Assembly (NCBI GenBank): GCA_009377525.1
Contig: WHTW01000011.1
Span: 27,158-91,157, forward strand
DNA from: Rhodospirillales bacterium
GTDB lineage: Bacteria > Pseudomonadota > Alphaproteobacteria > Reyranellales > Reyranellaceae
DNA length: 64,000 bases
Direction of reading: 5' to 3'
Both the position numbers and the translations under genes were made by a program. Positions 7,191 to 16,952 of the stretch are shown in pieces. A model generated the notes under the pieces. The model was not told where the DNA came from. It was given only the letters and a program-made list of their open reading frames with translations, and made no database searches. Position 1 is the stretch's first letter, and each line of letters starts with the position of its first letter.

Positions 7191-8447
7191 TCAGCCGGCG
7201 GCAGCGTAGGGATTGGCCCACCGTCCGCCGGTGAGGCGCACGACCAGGAAGCCGATGATCGCCAGGTTGACGATGTTGAAGACGATGCCGGTGGTGAAGG
7301 CGGGCGCGTAGTAGCCGAATTGATCGTAGAGGAAGCCCGCGAACCAGCTTCCCGCCGCCATGCCGCTCATCGCCGTGAACAAGGTCAACGGCATGCGCCA
7401 CGAGGCCTCTGACGGGGGGAAGATGTCGCGGATGGCCACCGAGTAGGCCGGGATGATGCCGGAGAAGCCGAAGCCGAAGGCGGCGGAGACGGCGAACAGG
7501 CCGGCCTCGTCCTGGGTGAGCGAGAAGGCCGAAATGGCGAGCGCCTGGCATGCCGAGCCCACCATGATGGTGCGCAGGCCGCCGATGCGGTCGGCCAGCG
7601 CGCCCCACGCCTGGCGGGCGATGAAGGCCGACGCCAGCATCACCGACAGCATGGTGGCGCTGGTCGTCGGCGAGATGCCGATGTCGGTGCAGAAGGCGAC
7701 AAGATGTGCCTGCGGCACCGACATCGGGATGCAGCAGCAGAAGCCGGCGACGCAGAGCAGCACCTGCACGAGGTTGGGATGCATGCCGCCGATGCGCCGG
7801 CCGCCCGCCGTCACGTGCGGCAGGTGCTGCGGCACGACGGGCAGCGGTGCGGGCCTGAGCAGCAGGGTCGCCGGCAGCAGCGTGACCAGGACCAGCACGC
7901 CGAAACCGGCCATCAGCGTCTGCCAGCCGAGGCTTGCGATGACGCGCTCGAACAGCGCCGGCCAGACGACGCCGGCGACGTACTGGCCCGACGAGATCAG
8001 CGCGATCGCCGTGCCGCGGCGGCGGTCGAACCAGCGGCTGACATAGACCAGGAGCGGCGGATAGACGCCGCCGTTGCCGAACAGGCCCATCAGCGCATGC
8101 CCGACGAACAGCGACCAGATCCAGCCCAGTGACGACAGCACCAGCCCGGCCGCGATCATGCCGGCGCCGATCGCTACCGTGGCGCGCACGCCGATGCGGT
8201 CGGACAGCCAGCCCATGAAGATGCCGCCGGCGCCCGTGCCGACCCACAGGAATGCGCCGGCCAGCGCCACCATCGAACGGTCGGTGCCGAGCGACTCCTG
8301 GATCGGCTTCATGCCGACGACGATGAGCAGGGACGAGCCGAACGAAACCGACAGGATCGCCAGGATCAACCAGGCGGTCCGCCACGAGGCCTTGCTCTCA
8401 ACGCTGGCGGGCCGTGTCGGGCCGCCGCCGGGCGAAGGCCCGTCCAT
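7191..8447 (-). CDS. MFS transporter, monocarboxylate / oxalate-formate antiporter-like
   Basis: A 418-residue membrane protein with about 12 helices. The MFS signature between helices 2 and 3 is visible (GGIFMGWLSDRIGVRATVAI), with a related copy in the second half (ARQAWGALADRIGGLRTIMV). The even spread of helices and the VFFPPLLVYVSRWF-like region after helix 4 (GGVYPPLLVYVSRWFDRRRG) suggest the oxalate/formate or monocarboxylate antiporter branch. The substrate cannot be read. The start ATG at 8447 has GAGGAA upstream. It is transcribed away from the aldo/keto reductase across a 117-base shared upstream region. Confidence 0.85.
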   Translation of the reverse strand: MDGPSPGGGPTRPASVESKASWRTAWLILAILSVSFGSSLLIVVGMKPIQESLGTDRSMVALAGAFLWVGTGAGGIFMGWLSDRIGVRATVAIGAGMIAAGLVLSSLGWIWSLFVGHALMGLFGNGGVYPPLLVYVSRWFDRRRGTAIALISSGQYVAGVVWPALFERVIASLGWQTLMAGFGVLVLVTLLPATLLLRPAPLPVVPQHLPHVTAGGRRIGGMHPNLVQVLLCVAGFCCCIPMSVPQAHLVAFCTDIGISPTTSATMLSVMLASAFIARQAWGALADRIGGLRTIMVGSACQALAISAFSLTQDEAGLFAVSAAFGFGFSGIIPAYSVAIRDIFPPSEASWRMPLTLFTAMSGMAAGSWFAGFLYDQFGYYAPAFTTGIVFNIVNLAIIGFLVVRLTGGRWANPYAAAG

Positions 8448-8564
8448 GTTTCCTCACTGCGAGCTTGGCTGCTCGTCTGCCCGCTGCCGGGATTATCGCG
8501 ACAATCCTGCGTTACGGGAATGCGATTGGCTTCCGCTGTGCGCAACATTTGCTAGATTTGCGGG

Positions 8565-9539
8565 ATGAAAACCAAGCTCCTGGGCCGCACCGGCATCGCC
8601 GTCTCCGAACTCTGCTTCGGCACCATGTCCTTCGGCGGCGACGCCGACGAAGCCACCTCGGCGGCGATGTACAGACACGTACGCGACGCCGGCATCAACT
8701 TCTTCGACACGGCCGACGAATACAGCAAAGGCAAGTCCGAGGAGATTCTGGGCCGCCTGATCAAGGACCATCGCGACGAGCTGGTCATTGCCACCAAGTG
8801 CAACAGCCAGCAGGGGCCGGACGTGAATGCGCGCGGCACGTCGCGCCGCCACGTCGTGCGGGCGGTCGACGCGAGCCTCAAGCGCCTGGGCACCGATCGC
8901 CTGGATATCCTGTTTCTGCATCGCTACGACGCGCTCACGCCGATCGAGGAATCGATGCGTGCGCTGGAGGACGTCGTGCGCGCCGGCAAGGTGATCTATC
9001 CCGCCGTCAGCAACTGGTCGGCATGGCAGACCCAGCGCGGGTTCGACATCCAGGAGCGCAGCAACTGGGCGCGTCTGCAGGTCATCCAGCCGATGTACAG
9101 CCTGGTGAAGCGGCAGGCCGAGGTCGAGATCCTGCCGATGGCCGAGGCCAACGGCATCGGCGTCATCCCCTACAGCCCCGGCGCGGCAGGCCTGCTGTCG
9201 GGCAAGTATCTCGGCCAGGGGACGGGCCGGCTCAAGACCAACAAGATGTACGAGGCGCGCTACAGCGATGCCTGGATGTTCGAGGCCGCCGAGGAATATG
9301 TCGCCTTCTGCAAGGAGCGCGGCCTGCATCCGGTCAGCACGGCGATCGCCTGGGTCGGCGCGCATCCCGCCGTGACGGCGCCCATCATCGGCGCGCGCAA
9401 CACCGATCAGCTGAAGGATTCGCTGGCCGCCATAAAGATCGACATGACGCCGTCGCTGCGCGCCGAGATCGCCGAGCTGTCGCGCACGCCGCCGCCGGCC
9501 ACCGACCGCCTCGAGGAGCAGAAGGCCGCGAGGGCTTAG
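8565..9539 (+). CDS. aldo/keto reductase
   Basis: A 324-residue TIM-barrel NADPH oxidoreductase. The catalytic tetrad can be placed at Asp48 (NFFDTADEY), Tyr53, Lys78 (VIATKCN) and His119 (DILFLHRYD). The C-terminal cofactor-binding part appears as APIIGARNTDQLKDSLAAI. It resembles the YajO/YghZ-like AKR groups that reduce aldehydes or ketones; the substrate is not readable. It is divergent from the MFS transporter. Its stop codon touches an intergenic palindromic repeat that separates it from the convergent CoA-transferase. Confidence 0.92.
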   Translation: MKTKLLGRTGIAVSELCFGTMSFGGDADEATSAAMYRHVRDAGINFFDTADEYSKGKSEEILGRLIKDHRDELVIATKCNSQQGPDVNARGTSRRHVVRAVDASLKRLGTDRLDILFLHRYDALTPIEESMRALEDVVRAGKVIYPAVSNWSAWQTQRGFDIQERSNWARLQVIQPMYSLVKRQAEVEILPMAEANGIGVIPYSPGAAGLLSGKYLGQGTGRLKTNKMYEARYSDAWMFEAAEEYVAFCKERGLHPVSTAIAWVGAHPAVTAPIIGARNTDQLKDSLAAIKIDMTPSLRAEIAELSRTPPPATDRLEEQKAARA

Positions 9540-9718
9540 TCTTGTCCGGACCGCGAGCCTCCAGGCCCGCTCATAGTCTTCCTCTTCCGGACCGCGCGCA
9601 TCTTGCGCGCTCTTGAACATGAGCGAGCCGGAGGCTCGCGGTCCAGAGGAGCATGAGCGCGGTGAGCTCAATCGACCTTCGGTCGATTGAGCGTTGGAGG
9701 CCTGCGGTCCGGCAAGAC
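9539..9718. repeat. palindromic repeat R1, compound copy with an inserted hairpin
   Basis: The outer arms are GTCTTGTCCGGACCGC at the left end and GCGGTCCGGCAAGAC at the right end. Inside is a second, partial copy (CTTCCGGACCGC with a GCGCGCATCTTGCGCGC core, then GAGCCGGAGGCTCGCGGTCC). A separate perfect hairpin lies at 9666-9692, with 12-bp arms GCTCAATCGACC around the loop TTC. It fills the whole gap between the convergent aldo/keto reductase and CoA-transferase, and its right end runs into the CoA-transferase stop codon. It is the longest of seven family members in the window. Confidence 0.8.
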
Positions 9719-10938
9719 TAGATGACCTTACGCGCCCGCAGGTCCTTGATCTCCGCGGCGCTGTAGCCCAGTTCCGCCAGCGCCGCGTCGTTGTGATTGC
9801 CGAGCTCCGGCGCGATACCGGGCTTGGCCGGCGTCTCGGAGAACTGCCAGGGCGTGCCGTGGATTTTCAGGCGCTTGCCGTGCTTGGGGTAGTCGATCTC
9901 GGTGACATAACCGTTAGCCAGCACGTCGGGATCGCTGGACGCTTCCAGCATCGTGTTGATTGGCGCCGACACGATGTCCGCCTCGCGCAGCCGCGCCACC
10001 CAGTCGTCGCGCGTGCCGGTGGCGAACAGGTCGTCGAGCAGCGCCAAAAGCTCCTCGCGCCTGGCGTCGTTGTCGATGATGACGCCGAGATTCTCGAAGC
10101 CGGCCGCCTTGATGCGCGAGTGGAAACCCAGCGCCATCATGGCGTCGGTCCAGTTGTCGGGGCCGGTGAGCTGGAACACCAGCGGCTTGCCGTCGCGGTC
10201 GTTGAACGAGGCGCTGATGCCCGGCCGTTCGGCGGTGCCAGTGATGCGGGCCTGGCCGGTCACCGGGTTCTTGTTGCGCCACATCGTGGTGGTGAAGGTC
10301 CAGCCCAGCAGACGGACCAGCGATCCCAGCAACGACAGGTCGACCTTCTGGCCGACACCGGTGGTGCGCGCGTGAGTGAGGGCCGCGAGCGCGCCGCCGA
10401 AGGCCAGCATGGCGGTCGATTCGTCGGCCACCGAGGCGATGCCGGTGCGCATCTTCTGACCCGGCGTGGAATAGGCCTCCGCGATGCCGCCCAGCGCCTG
10501 CGCCATCGAATCGGTGCCCGGCAGATGACCGTTGGGGCCACGGGTGCCGTAGCCCGAGATCGACACGTACACCAGCTTGGGATTGACCTTACGCAGCTCA
10601 TCCCAGCCGAAGCCGTTCTTCTCGGCCGCACCGGGGCGGAAGTTCTGGCCGAAGATGTCGGCCTTGGCGACGAGCTTGTGCAGGATGGCGCGGCCTTCGG
10701 GCGACTTCAGGTTCAGCGTCACGCTCTTCACGCCGCGATTGTTGGTCTCGAAGAAGGTGCTGGGCATGCCCGGCAGCACGGTCATGCGGCGCGAGCCGTC
10801 GCCGCCGTCGGGCGCCTCGATCTTGATCACGTCGGCGCCGAGGTCGGCCATCAGCATGTAGGGCACGGTGCCCGCCTGCGCGGTCGAGCAGGAAACGACC
10901 TTGACGCCTTGCAGCGGACCCCAGGACGAAGCGGACAT
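9718..10938 (-). CDS. class III (CaiB/BaiF) acyl-CoA transferase
   Basis: A 406-residue CoA-transferase that would move CoA between carboxylic acids. The family's N-terminal GVKVVSCSTAQAGT, then MADLGADVIKIEAP and the catalytic-aspartate segment GTDSMAQALGG (Asp143), are all present, as is the C-terminal PGIAPELGNHNDAALAELGY. The acid is not predictable. It begins 1 base after the dppF stop, so it is probably the last gene of the peptide/TRAP transporter series and may activate an imported acid. Its stop codon overlaps the end of repeat R1. Confidence 0.9.
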   Translation of the reverse strand: MSASSWGPLQGVKVVSCSTAQAGTVPYMLMADLGADVIKIEAPDGGDGSRRMTVLPGMPSTFFETNNRGVKSVTLNLKSPEGRAILHKLVAKADIFGQNFRPGAAEKNGFGWDELRKVNPKLVYVSISGYGTRGPNGHLPGTDSMAQALGGIAEAYSTPGQKMRTGIASVADESTAMLAFGGALAALTHARTTGVGQKVDLSLLGSLVRLLGWTFTTTMWRNKNPVTGQARITGTAERPGISASFNDRDGKPLVFQLTGPDNWTDAMMALGFHSRIKAAGFENLGVIIDNDARREELLALLDDLFATGTRDDWVARLREADIVSAPINTMLEASSDPDVLANGYVTEIDYPKHGKRLKIHGTPWQFSETPAKPGIAPELGNHNDAALAELGYSAAEIKDLRARKVI

Positions 10939-10939
10939 C

Positions 10940-11956
10940 TCAAGCGTCTCCTAACCAAGCATTGTCGAACAAATGACAGGCGACCGAGTGGCCGGGGGAA
11001 ACCTCGCGCAGAACCGGCTCCTGCTGCGAGCAGCGCGGCATGACGTAGGGGCAGCGCGTGTGGAAGTGGCAGCCGGATGGCGGATTGAGCGGCGACGGAA
11101 CCTCGCCTCTGAGCTCGATCTCCTCCTCCTGCCGGCCGGGCCAGGCGACCAGCACGGCTGAGAACAAGGCCCGGGTATAGGGATGGCGGACGTCGGCAAA
11201 CAGCGATTCGGTGGGCGCCTTCTCGACGATCTTGCCGAGATACATCACCACCGTGTGGTCGGCCATGTGCCGTACCGTGGCGAGATCGTGCGCCACCAGG
11301 AGGTAGGCGACATTGTCCTGCGCCTGGATGTCCTTCAGGAGGTTCATCATCTGGGCGCGGATCGACACGTCGAGCGCCGAGACCGGCTCGTCGAGCACGA
11401 TCAGCTTGGGCCGCGGCGCCAAAGCCGCGGCAAGTGCCACGCGCTGACGCTGCCCGCCGCTGAATTCGTGCGGATACTGCTCGGCCTGGTCGGGCCGCAG
11501 CCCGACCTGCTGCAGCAGCTCGCGCACGCGAGCTGCGATCTTCGCCTGGTCGCCCCTCTTCCGATCTCTTGAGGCGTTGACGATCAGCGATTCGGCGATG
11601 GTGCGCCCGACTTTCATGCGCGGGTCGAGCGACGACCAGGGGTCCTGGAACACCGCCTGGACCTTGGCGCGATAGGCGCTGAGCGCTGGCCCCTGCAGGC
11701 CGTGGATCGGCTCGTCGTCGAGCAGGATGCGGCCTTCGGTCGGCTCCTCGAGATTCAGGATCATGCGCGACGTCGTGGTCTTGCCGCAGCCCGATTCGCC
11801 CACCAGTCCCAGCGTCTCGCCGGCCTTGATGTCGAAAGAGACGTCGTCGACCGCCTTGATATGACCCAAGGTACGCGAGAACAGGATGCCCTTGGTGAAG
11901 GCGAAGTGCTTGCGCAGCCCTTCGACGCGCAGCAGCGGGATCGGCTCGGCGTTCAT
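10940..11956 (-). CDS. dppF: peptide/nickel-type ABC transporter ATPase (DppF/OppF)
   Basis: A 338-residue ATPase with Walker [10 protein letters not shown], signature [15 protein letters not shown] and Walker [13 protein letters not shown]. The Opp/Dpp C-terminal extension with its cysteine cluster is also present ([18 protein letters not shown]). It is the natural partner of dppD at 15059, but the two are parted by a complete TRAP transporter. It starts 34 bases after dctM and ends 1 base before the CoA-transferase. No other DppF-type ATPase is in the window, so it very likely serves the dppABCD system despite the separation. Confidence 0.88.
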   Translation of the reverse strand: MNAEPIPLLRVEGLRKHFAFTKGILFSRTLGHIKAVDDVSFDIKAGETLGLVGESGCGKTTTSRMILNLEEPTEGRILLDDEPIHGLQGPALSAYRAKVQAVFQDPWSSLDPRMKVGRTIAESLIVNASRDRKRGDQAKIAARVRELLQQVGLRPDQAEQYPHEFSGGQRQRVALAAALAPRPKLIVLDEPVSALDVSIRAQMMNLLKDIQAQDNVAYLLVAHDLATVRHMADHTVVMYLGKIVEKAPTESLFADVRHPYTRALFSAVLVAWPGRQEEEIELRGEVPSPLNPPSGCHFHTRCPYVMPRCSQQEPVLREVSPGHSVACHLFDNAWLGDA

Positions 11957-11990
11957 GCGGGCATGAGACTCCAGCAGTCCGTCAGGTGCT

Positions 11991-13310
11991 TCAACGAATA
12001 CCGGTCAGCACGGCGTCGGGCAACCACGTCACGGTCTTGGGAAAGTAGACCAGCACGGCGACGACCAGCGCCTGCAGGCCAATGAAAGGCCATATGCCGA
12101 CATACATGTGCCGCAGAGTGATCTCTGGTGGAGCGATGCCGCGCAGATAGAAGATCGATGGCGCCATCGGCGGCGTCAGGTAGCCGGTCTGCAGCATCAC
12201 CAGGAACAGGACGCAGAACCACACCTTGTCGAAGCCAGCCGCCTCGATCAGCGGCATGGTGATCGGCACCACCATCAGGATGACCACCAGCGGCTCGAGC
12301 ATGAAGCCAGCGAGGAAGACGATGAACATGACGAGGAACAGCAGCCCCCACCTTCCGACGCTGAACTCCTGCAGGAAGTCCTGCAGGATTTGCAGGCCTC
12401 CCGATCCGACGAAGACGGCGGCAAACATCTGGCCGCAGGCGACGATGGTCAGGATCATCGCCGTGATGCGCACGGTGCGCATGGTCGATTCGATCAGCAC
12501 CGATTTGGACAGGCGCCGGTAGGCGATCGCCAGCAGCACGGTGCCGAGCGCGCCGGTCGCCGAGGCCTCGGTGGGCGTGGCGATGCCCGCCATCATCGAG
12601 CCGAGCACGGCGATGATGACGACGACCGGTGGCACCAGCACCTTGGCGCTCAACACCAGCTTGGCGCCGAGCGACGGTTCGTCGGGCGCTCGTGGGATGC
12701 GCGGTCCGTAGTCGGGACGGATGGTGCACAAGGTGACGATGTAGATGATGTAGGCGATCGCCAGCATGAAGCCCGGGACGAACATGCCGAGCAGGATGTT
12801 GCCGACCGAGGTGTTCGCGACCGGGCCGATGACCACGGCCAGCACCGACGGCGGGATGATGGTGCCGAGCGAGCCGCCGGCGCAGATCGTTCCGGAGATC
12901 AGGCTCTTGGAGTAGCCGTATTTCAGCATGGCGGGAATCGCCAGCAGGCCAACCACCGTCTCGGTGGCGCCGACGATGCCACTGGTCGCCGCGAAGATCA
13001 CGCACATGAGGACGGTGCCGACCGCCATGCCGCCGGGGATGCGCCGCGTCCACATGTGGATGGCGTCGAACAGGCGCGAGGCGATGCCCGAGGCCTCGAA
13101 CATGGCGCCCATGAAGATGAACAGCGGCACCGCGGCCAGCACCTGGGCGGTCGCCACCTCCTCGATCTTCTGGATGAACTGGTACTGCAGGCCGACCAGG
13201 CCGAAGGAGTGCAGGCCGAACACCACAGCCAGCGCCATCATGGCGAGCGCGACCGGGAAGCCGGTCAGGATCATGGCGATGAGGGCCGGGAACATCCAGA
13301 GCGCGCTCAT
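11991..13310 (-). CDS. dctM: TRAP transporter large permease (DctM)
   Basis: A 439-residue, roughly 12-helix membrane protein. It opens with MFPALIAMILTGFPVALAMM and contains IFAATSGIVGATETVVGLLA and GTICAGGSLGTIIPPSVLAV, features of the DctM/IT superfamily channel subunit. It ends in a long hydrophobic C-terminus. It works with DctQ and DctP just upstream to import an organic acid using the sodium gradient. The gap to dctQ is 39 bases. Confidence 0.93.
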   Translation of the reverse strand: MSALWMFPALIAMILTGFPVALAMMALAVVFGLHSFGLVGLQYQFIQKIEEVATAQVLAAVPLFIFMGAMFEASGIASRLFDAIHMWTRRIPGGMAVGTVLMCVIFAATSGIVGATETVVGLLAIPAMLKYGYSKSLISGTICAGGSLGTIIPPSVLAVVIGPVANTSVGNILLGMFVPGFMLAIAYIIYIVTLCTIRPDYGPRIPRAPDEPSLGAKLVLSAKVLVPPVVVIIAVLGSMMAGIATPTEASATGALGTVLLAIAYRRLSKSVLIESTMRTVRITAMILTIVACGQMFAAVFVGSGGLQILQDFLQEFSVGRWGLLFLVMFIVFLAGFMLEPLVVILMVVPITMPLIEAAGFDKVWFCVLFLVMLQTGYLTPPMAPSIFYLRGIAPPEITLRHMYVGIWPFIGLQALVVAVLVYFPKTVTWLPDAVLTGIR

Positions 13311-13349
13311 CGGGCGCCCTCTGTCGACCGTTGGTACGGTGGCGCGGCG

Positions 13350-13889
13350 TCAGAGTCCATGCGCGTCGCTCGGCTCTTCCGGCGCCTCGAACGGCCTGCC
13401 CATCAGCGAGGCCGCCCGCTTGATGATCTCGGCCACGATCTGGAGTGTGAAGATCGCAAAGCCGGCAAACAGGATCAGCTTGAACGGCCAGACGATCGGG
13501 TTGAAGCCGCCCGAGCCCGAGCGCTCGCCGGTCTGGTAGGCCGTCATGAAGTGATCGAACAGGCCCACGGTGACCCAGCCGACCGTCGGCAGGATGATCA
13601 CGGTGAGACCGACCAGGTCGAAGACGCGCATGCGTGGCCTGGTGCGCCGGTCGTACAGCAGGTCGACACGGACATGGCTGTCGGTCGACATGGCATAGGC
13701 GATCGACAGGACGAACGAGGCGCCCATCAGCCAGGTGTTGAGGTCGTTGCCCCACGCCGTCGGCGCATTGAAGGCATAGCGCAGCACGACATCGTAGAGC
13801 ATCAGGGCAGCCAGGACGATCACCAGCGCAGCGGCGATCGCCCCGAAGAACCAACTGATGCCGTCGACCGTCCGCACCAGTCCGCGCAT
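13350..13889 (-). CDS. dctQ: TRAP transporter small permease (DctQ)
   Basis: A 179-residue protein with four predicted membrane helices, the normal DctQ size. The family segment VVLRYAFNAPTAWGNDLNTW and the loop MSTDSHVRVDLLYDRR are clear. It lies 18 bases after dctP and 39 before dctM, the usual P-Q-M order. It bridges the binding protein and the large permease. Confidence 0.92.
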   Translation of the reverse strand: MRGLVRTVDGISWFFGAIAAALVIVLAALMLYDVVLRYAFNAPTAWGNDLNTWLMGASFVLSIAYAMSTDSHVRVDLLYDRRTRPRMRVFDLVGLTVIILPTVGWVTVGLFDHFMTAYQTGERSGSGGFNPIVWPFKLILFAGFAIFTLQIVAEIIKRAASLMGRPFEAPEEPSDAHGL

Positions 13890-13907
13890 GGTCGGACTCG
13901 CGCGTGG

Positions 13908-14954
13908 TTACCGGAACTCCGAGCGATACTCGGCGGACGGCTTCCAGCGCGCCGTGAAGGCGCGCTGGCTCTCGACGACCTTCTTGAACCAGCCGCCCTC
14001 CGCCGCCATGTACTTATCCTCCCATTCGTGCGTCGCCTTCGCCACGCCGTCGATGTAGGACTGGTCGACGCGGATGAATTCGACGCCCTCGGCCTTGAGC
14101 TTGTTGAGCGCGTCGGCATCCATGACGTTGATGTTCATCCATGATTCGAGGGTGGCAAGCTTAGCGGCCGCCTCGATCTGCTTCTTGGTGGTAGCATCGA
14201 AGCCGTCCCACAGCGCCTTGTCGAAGATGCACTCCAGCACCGCACCCGGCTGGTGGACGCCGGGCAGGATGATGTACTTGGCGACCTTGTGGAACCCGAG
14301 CCCGATGTTGATGCCGGGGGTAGCCCATTCGATCGCGTCGACGACGCCGCGCTCGAGCGCCGGATAGACATCGCCGCCGGGCAGGATGACGGTCGAGGCG
14401 CCGAGGTTGTTGGCGATCTCGGCCCAGGCACCCGACGTCCGGAGCTTGAGGCCCTTCAGGTCCTCGAGCGTGCGGATGGGCTTGCGCGAATGCATGTGGA
14501 TCTCGTCGGAGTGCGAGCCGCAGGGCAGCGCCACCACGTTGAACTTCTCCATGCGCCACTGCCGCCACAGCTCGATGCCGCCACCGACATAGATCCAGTG
14601 CAGCAGCGCCTCGGCTGGCGGCGATCCGACATAGCCGCCGAAGATCGCCGCGGTCTTGTCGAGACCCCAGTCGTAGCCGGGCCAGGAATGGCCGGCCTGC
14701 GCCACCTTCTTCTGCACCGACTCGGTGATCTTGAGCGGGCTGCCGATGGTGCCCGCCGGGAAGACCTGGAACTTGACCTTGCCGCCGGTGATCGAATCGA
14801 CCTGCTTGGAAAAGCCTTGGGCGAATTGCTCGAGATGCACGCCGCCCGGCCATGAGGTCGCGGTACGGATGTTCTGCTGGGCCTCGGCCGAGCCGGCGGC
14901 GAGAGCCAGCGCCGCCGCTGCGACAACAGCGGTGGAAAGCTTGGACGCTGTCAT
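13908..14954 (-). CDS. dctP: TRAP transporter substrate-binding protein (DctP)
   Basis: A 348-residue periplasmic protein with a signal peptide ending at AGSAEAQ. The TRAP binding fold is recognisable by GHSWPGYDWGLDKTAAIFGG, by LKGLKLRTSGAWAEIANNLG, and by the conserved specificity stretch GVVDAIEWATPGINIGLGFH. It belongs to the branch that binds 2-oxo or aromatic acids and possibly lactate complexes; the ligand is not decidable here. The ATG at 14954 has AGGGAGG upstream. It follows dppD after a 104-base gap in the same direction. Confidence 0.92.
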   Translation of the reverse strand: MTASKLSTAVVAAAALALAAGSAEAQQNIRTATSWPGGVHLEQFAQGFSKQVDSITGGKVKFQVFPAGTIGSPLKITESVQKKVAQAGHSWPGYDWGLDKTAAIFGGYVGSPPAEALLHWIYVGGGIELWRQWRMEKFNVVALPCGSHSDEIHMHSRKPIRTLEDLKGLKLRTSGAWAEIANNLGASTVILPGGDVYPALERGVVDAIEWATPGINIGLGFHKVAKYIILPGVHQPGAVLECIFDKALWDGFDATTKKQIEAAAKLATLESWMNINVMDADALNKLKAEGVEFIRVDQSYIDGVAKATHEWEDKYMAAEGGWFKKVVESQRAFTARWKPSAEYRSEFR

Positions 14955-15058
14955 GGAACCTCCCTTGATCGTTTTTTGCGATACGCGGACGGAACGCTAC
15001 CAGACGCGTGAAACGAGAGTGCAGCCTGCATGAACCCATGACAAGGAAGAAGACGGAT

Positions 15059-16036
15059 TCACGACGCCGACACTTTCCAGCAGTCGGCCGTATGCTCGTC
15101 GCCCACGCGCACCGTGCCGGGATAGGCGTCCAGGCAGTGTTGCTCGACATGGGCGCAGCGCGAGGCGAAGCGGCAGCCCGCCGGCAGGTCCATCAGCGAC
15201 GGCGGCTGGCCTTCGATGGTGGTGAGCCGCCCGGCCGAGCCGGTCATCTTGGGCACCGAGGCGATCAGCGCGCGGGTGTAGGGATGAGAGGGCGCCTCGA
15301 AGATCTGCTTCACCGGCCCGCATTCGACGATGCGGCCGGCATACATCACCGCCACGCGATCGCACATGCGGCCGACCACGCCGAAATCGTGGGTGATGAA
15401 CAGGATCGCCATGCCGTTCTCGGCCTGCAGGCGCTTGAGCAATTTCAGGTACTGGAGCTGGATGGTGACATCGAGCGCCGTGGTCGGCTCGTCGGCGATC
15501 AGCACCTCGGGCTCGCCGCTGATGGCGATGGCGCCGACCACGCGCTGCTTCATGCCGCCGCTCATCTGGTGCGGATACTGGCCGATGCGCTGCTCGGGGG
15601 CGGCGATCTCGACGCGGCGCAGCGCCGCCACCGCTTCCTTCATGATCTCGGAAAGCGAGGCGCCCTTGCGGCGGCGCTCGATCGCCTCGCGTAGCTGGTC
15701 GCCGACCGAGAACACCGGATTGAGCGACGTCTGTGGGTCCTGCAGCACCATGGAGATGCGCCGCCCTCGGATCTCGCGCATCTCGGCCGGCGTGCGCTCC
15801 AGGATGTTCTCGCCGCCCAGCAGCACCTCTCCCTTGATCGTGCGGGCGCCGCCCTTGGGCAGCAGCCGCATCAGCGACAGCGCCGTCAGACTCTTGCCGC
15901 AGCCCGATTCACCCACAAGCCCCAGCACCTCGCCGCGGCGCAGGGAAAAGCTCACGCCGTCGACCGCCTTCACCACGCCGCGGCGCAGGAAGAAATGGGT
16001 GTGCAGGTCGCGTACTTCGAGGACGGTATCGCTCAT
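15059..16036 (-). CDS. dppD: peptide ABC transporter ATPase (DppD)
   Basis: A 325-residue ATPase starting at ATG 16036, where the ATGA overlaps the dppC stop. Walker A GESGCGKSLTA, signature MSGGMKQRVVGA and Walker B VLIADEPTTALD are intact. The Opp/Dpp-type C-terminal cysteine region follows (GCRFASRCAHVEQHC). It supplies ATP hydrolysis to the DppBC channel together with DppF, which lies 4 kb downstream beyond the TRAP genes. A longer in-frame reading upstream is only a shadow of dppC. Confidence 0.92.
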   Translation of the reverse strand: MSDTVLEVRDLHTHFFLRRGVVKAVDGVSFSLRRGEVLGLVGESGCGKSLTALSLMRLLPKGGARTIKGEVLLGGENILERTPAEMREIRGRRISMVLQDPQTSLNPVFSVGDQLREAIERRRKGASLSEIMKEAVAALRRVEIAAPEQRIGQYPHQMSGGMKQRVVGAIAISGEPEVLIADEPTTALDVTIQLQYLKLLKRLQAENGMAILFITHDFGVVGRMCDRVAVMYAGRIVECGPVKQIFEAPSHPYTRALIASVPKMTGSAGRLTTIEGQPPSLMDLPAGCRFASRCAHVEQHCLDAYPGTVRVGDEHTADCWKVSAS

Positions 16037-16950
16037 AGCTGGCGCAGCCGGGGATCGAGGCGGTCGCGCAGCCAGTCGCCGAACAGGTTGACCGAAAGCA
16101 CCAGCAGCGTGATGGCGATGCCCGGGATCAGCGCCACCCACCAGGCGTCGGCGATGCGGCCACGGCCTTCGGAGATCATCAGGCCCCAGGTCGGGGTCGG
16201 CGGCGGGATGCCGGCTCCCAGGAAGGAGAGCGTCGCCTCGGCGATGATGACGACGCCGATGTTGAGCGTGACCAGCACCATGAAGGTGTTGAGCACGTTG
16301 GGCAGGATGTGCGTCGCCATGATGCGCAGCGACGAGCAGCCGCGCACCTTGGCGAGCGCCACGAAGTCGCGCTGCCGAAGCGCCAGCACCTCGCCGCGGA
16401 TGACGCGCGCGAAGCTCGCCCACAAGAGCAGGCTGATGGCGATCACCAGCGTGCCGAGCCCCTGCCCCATGGTGACGGCGAGCAGCAGCGCGAACAGGAT
16501 GGCCGGGAAGGTGAAGGCGGCGTCCACCAGGCGCATCAGTACGCTGTCGACCGCGCCGCCGACGTAGCCCGCGACGATACCGATGGCGAGGCCGACACCG
16601 CCGCCCGCGGTCAGCGCCAGCAGGGCCACGATCAGACTCACGCGCGCGCCGTAGATGAGGCGGCTCAGGATGTCGCGACCGAAGGCGTCGGTGCCGAGAA
16701 GGTATTTGTCGCTGCCGCCCGCCATCCAGGCCGGCGGCAACAGCTTGTCGCGCAGCGTCTGGTCGATCGGAGAATAAGGCGCCAGCAGGGGCGCGAAGAG
16801 CGCCATGACGACGATCACCGAGATGATCGTGATCGGCACCCAGGGCACGCGCGCGGCGCGGCGCGGAGCGGCATCGCGGCGCGGCCACACCATGGCGCGC
16901 CACAAGGACCAGCGTTGCTGGGCGACAGATGGGCGCTCGATGATGGCCAT
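16033..16950 (-). CDS. dppC: peptide ABC transporter permease (DppC)
   Basis: A 305-residue inner-membrane permease starting at ATG 16950. It has an N-terminal OppC-type helix and the LLGTDAFGRDILSRLIYGAR segment. The EAA motif follows as VIRGEVLALRQRDFVALAKV and HILPNVLNTFMV, with about six helices. It overlaps dppD by 4 bases and starts 2 bases after dppB ends. A longer frame to 17208 exists, but the region before 16950 codes for dppB. Confidence 0.9.
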   Translation of the reverse strand: MAIIERPSVAQQRWSLWRAMVWPRRDAAPRRAARVPWVPITIISVIVVMALFAPLLAPYSPIDQTLRDKLLPPAWMAGGSDKYLLGTDAFGRDILSRLIYGARVSLIVALLALTAGGGVGLAIGIVAGYVGGAVDSVLMRLVDAAFTFPAILFALLLAVTMGQGLGTLVIAISLLLWASFARVIRGEVLALRQRDFVALAKVRGCSSLRIMATHILPNVLNTFMVLVTLNIGVVIIAEATLSFLGAGIPPPTPTWGLMISEGRGRIADAWWVALIPGIAITLLVLSVNLFGDWLRDRLDPRLRQL

Positions 16951-16952
16951 CG

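Noticed and set aside
12108..14144. 678-codon plus-strand frame rich in His, Asp and Arg
   Set aside because: It is antisense to dctM, dctQ and dctP, all of which are clear; the composition is typical of a mirrored high-GC frame.
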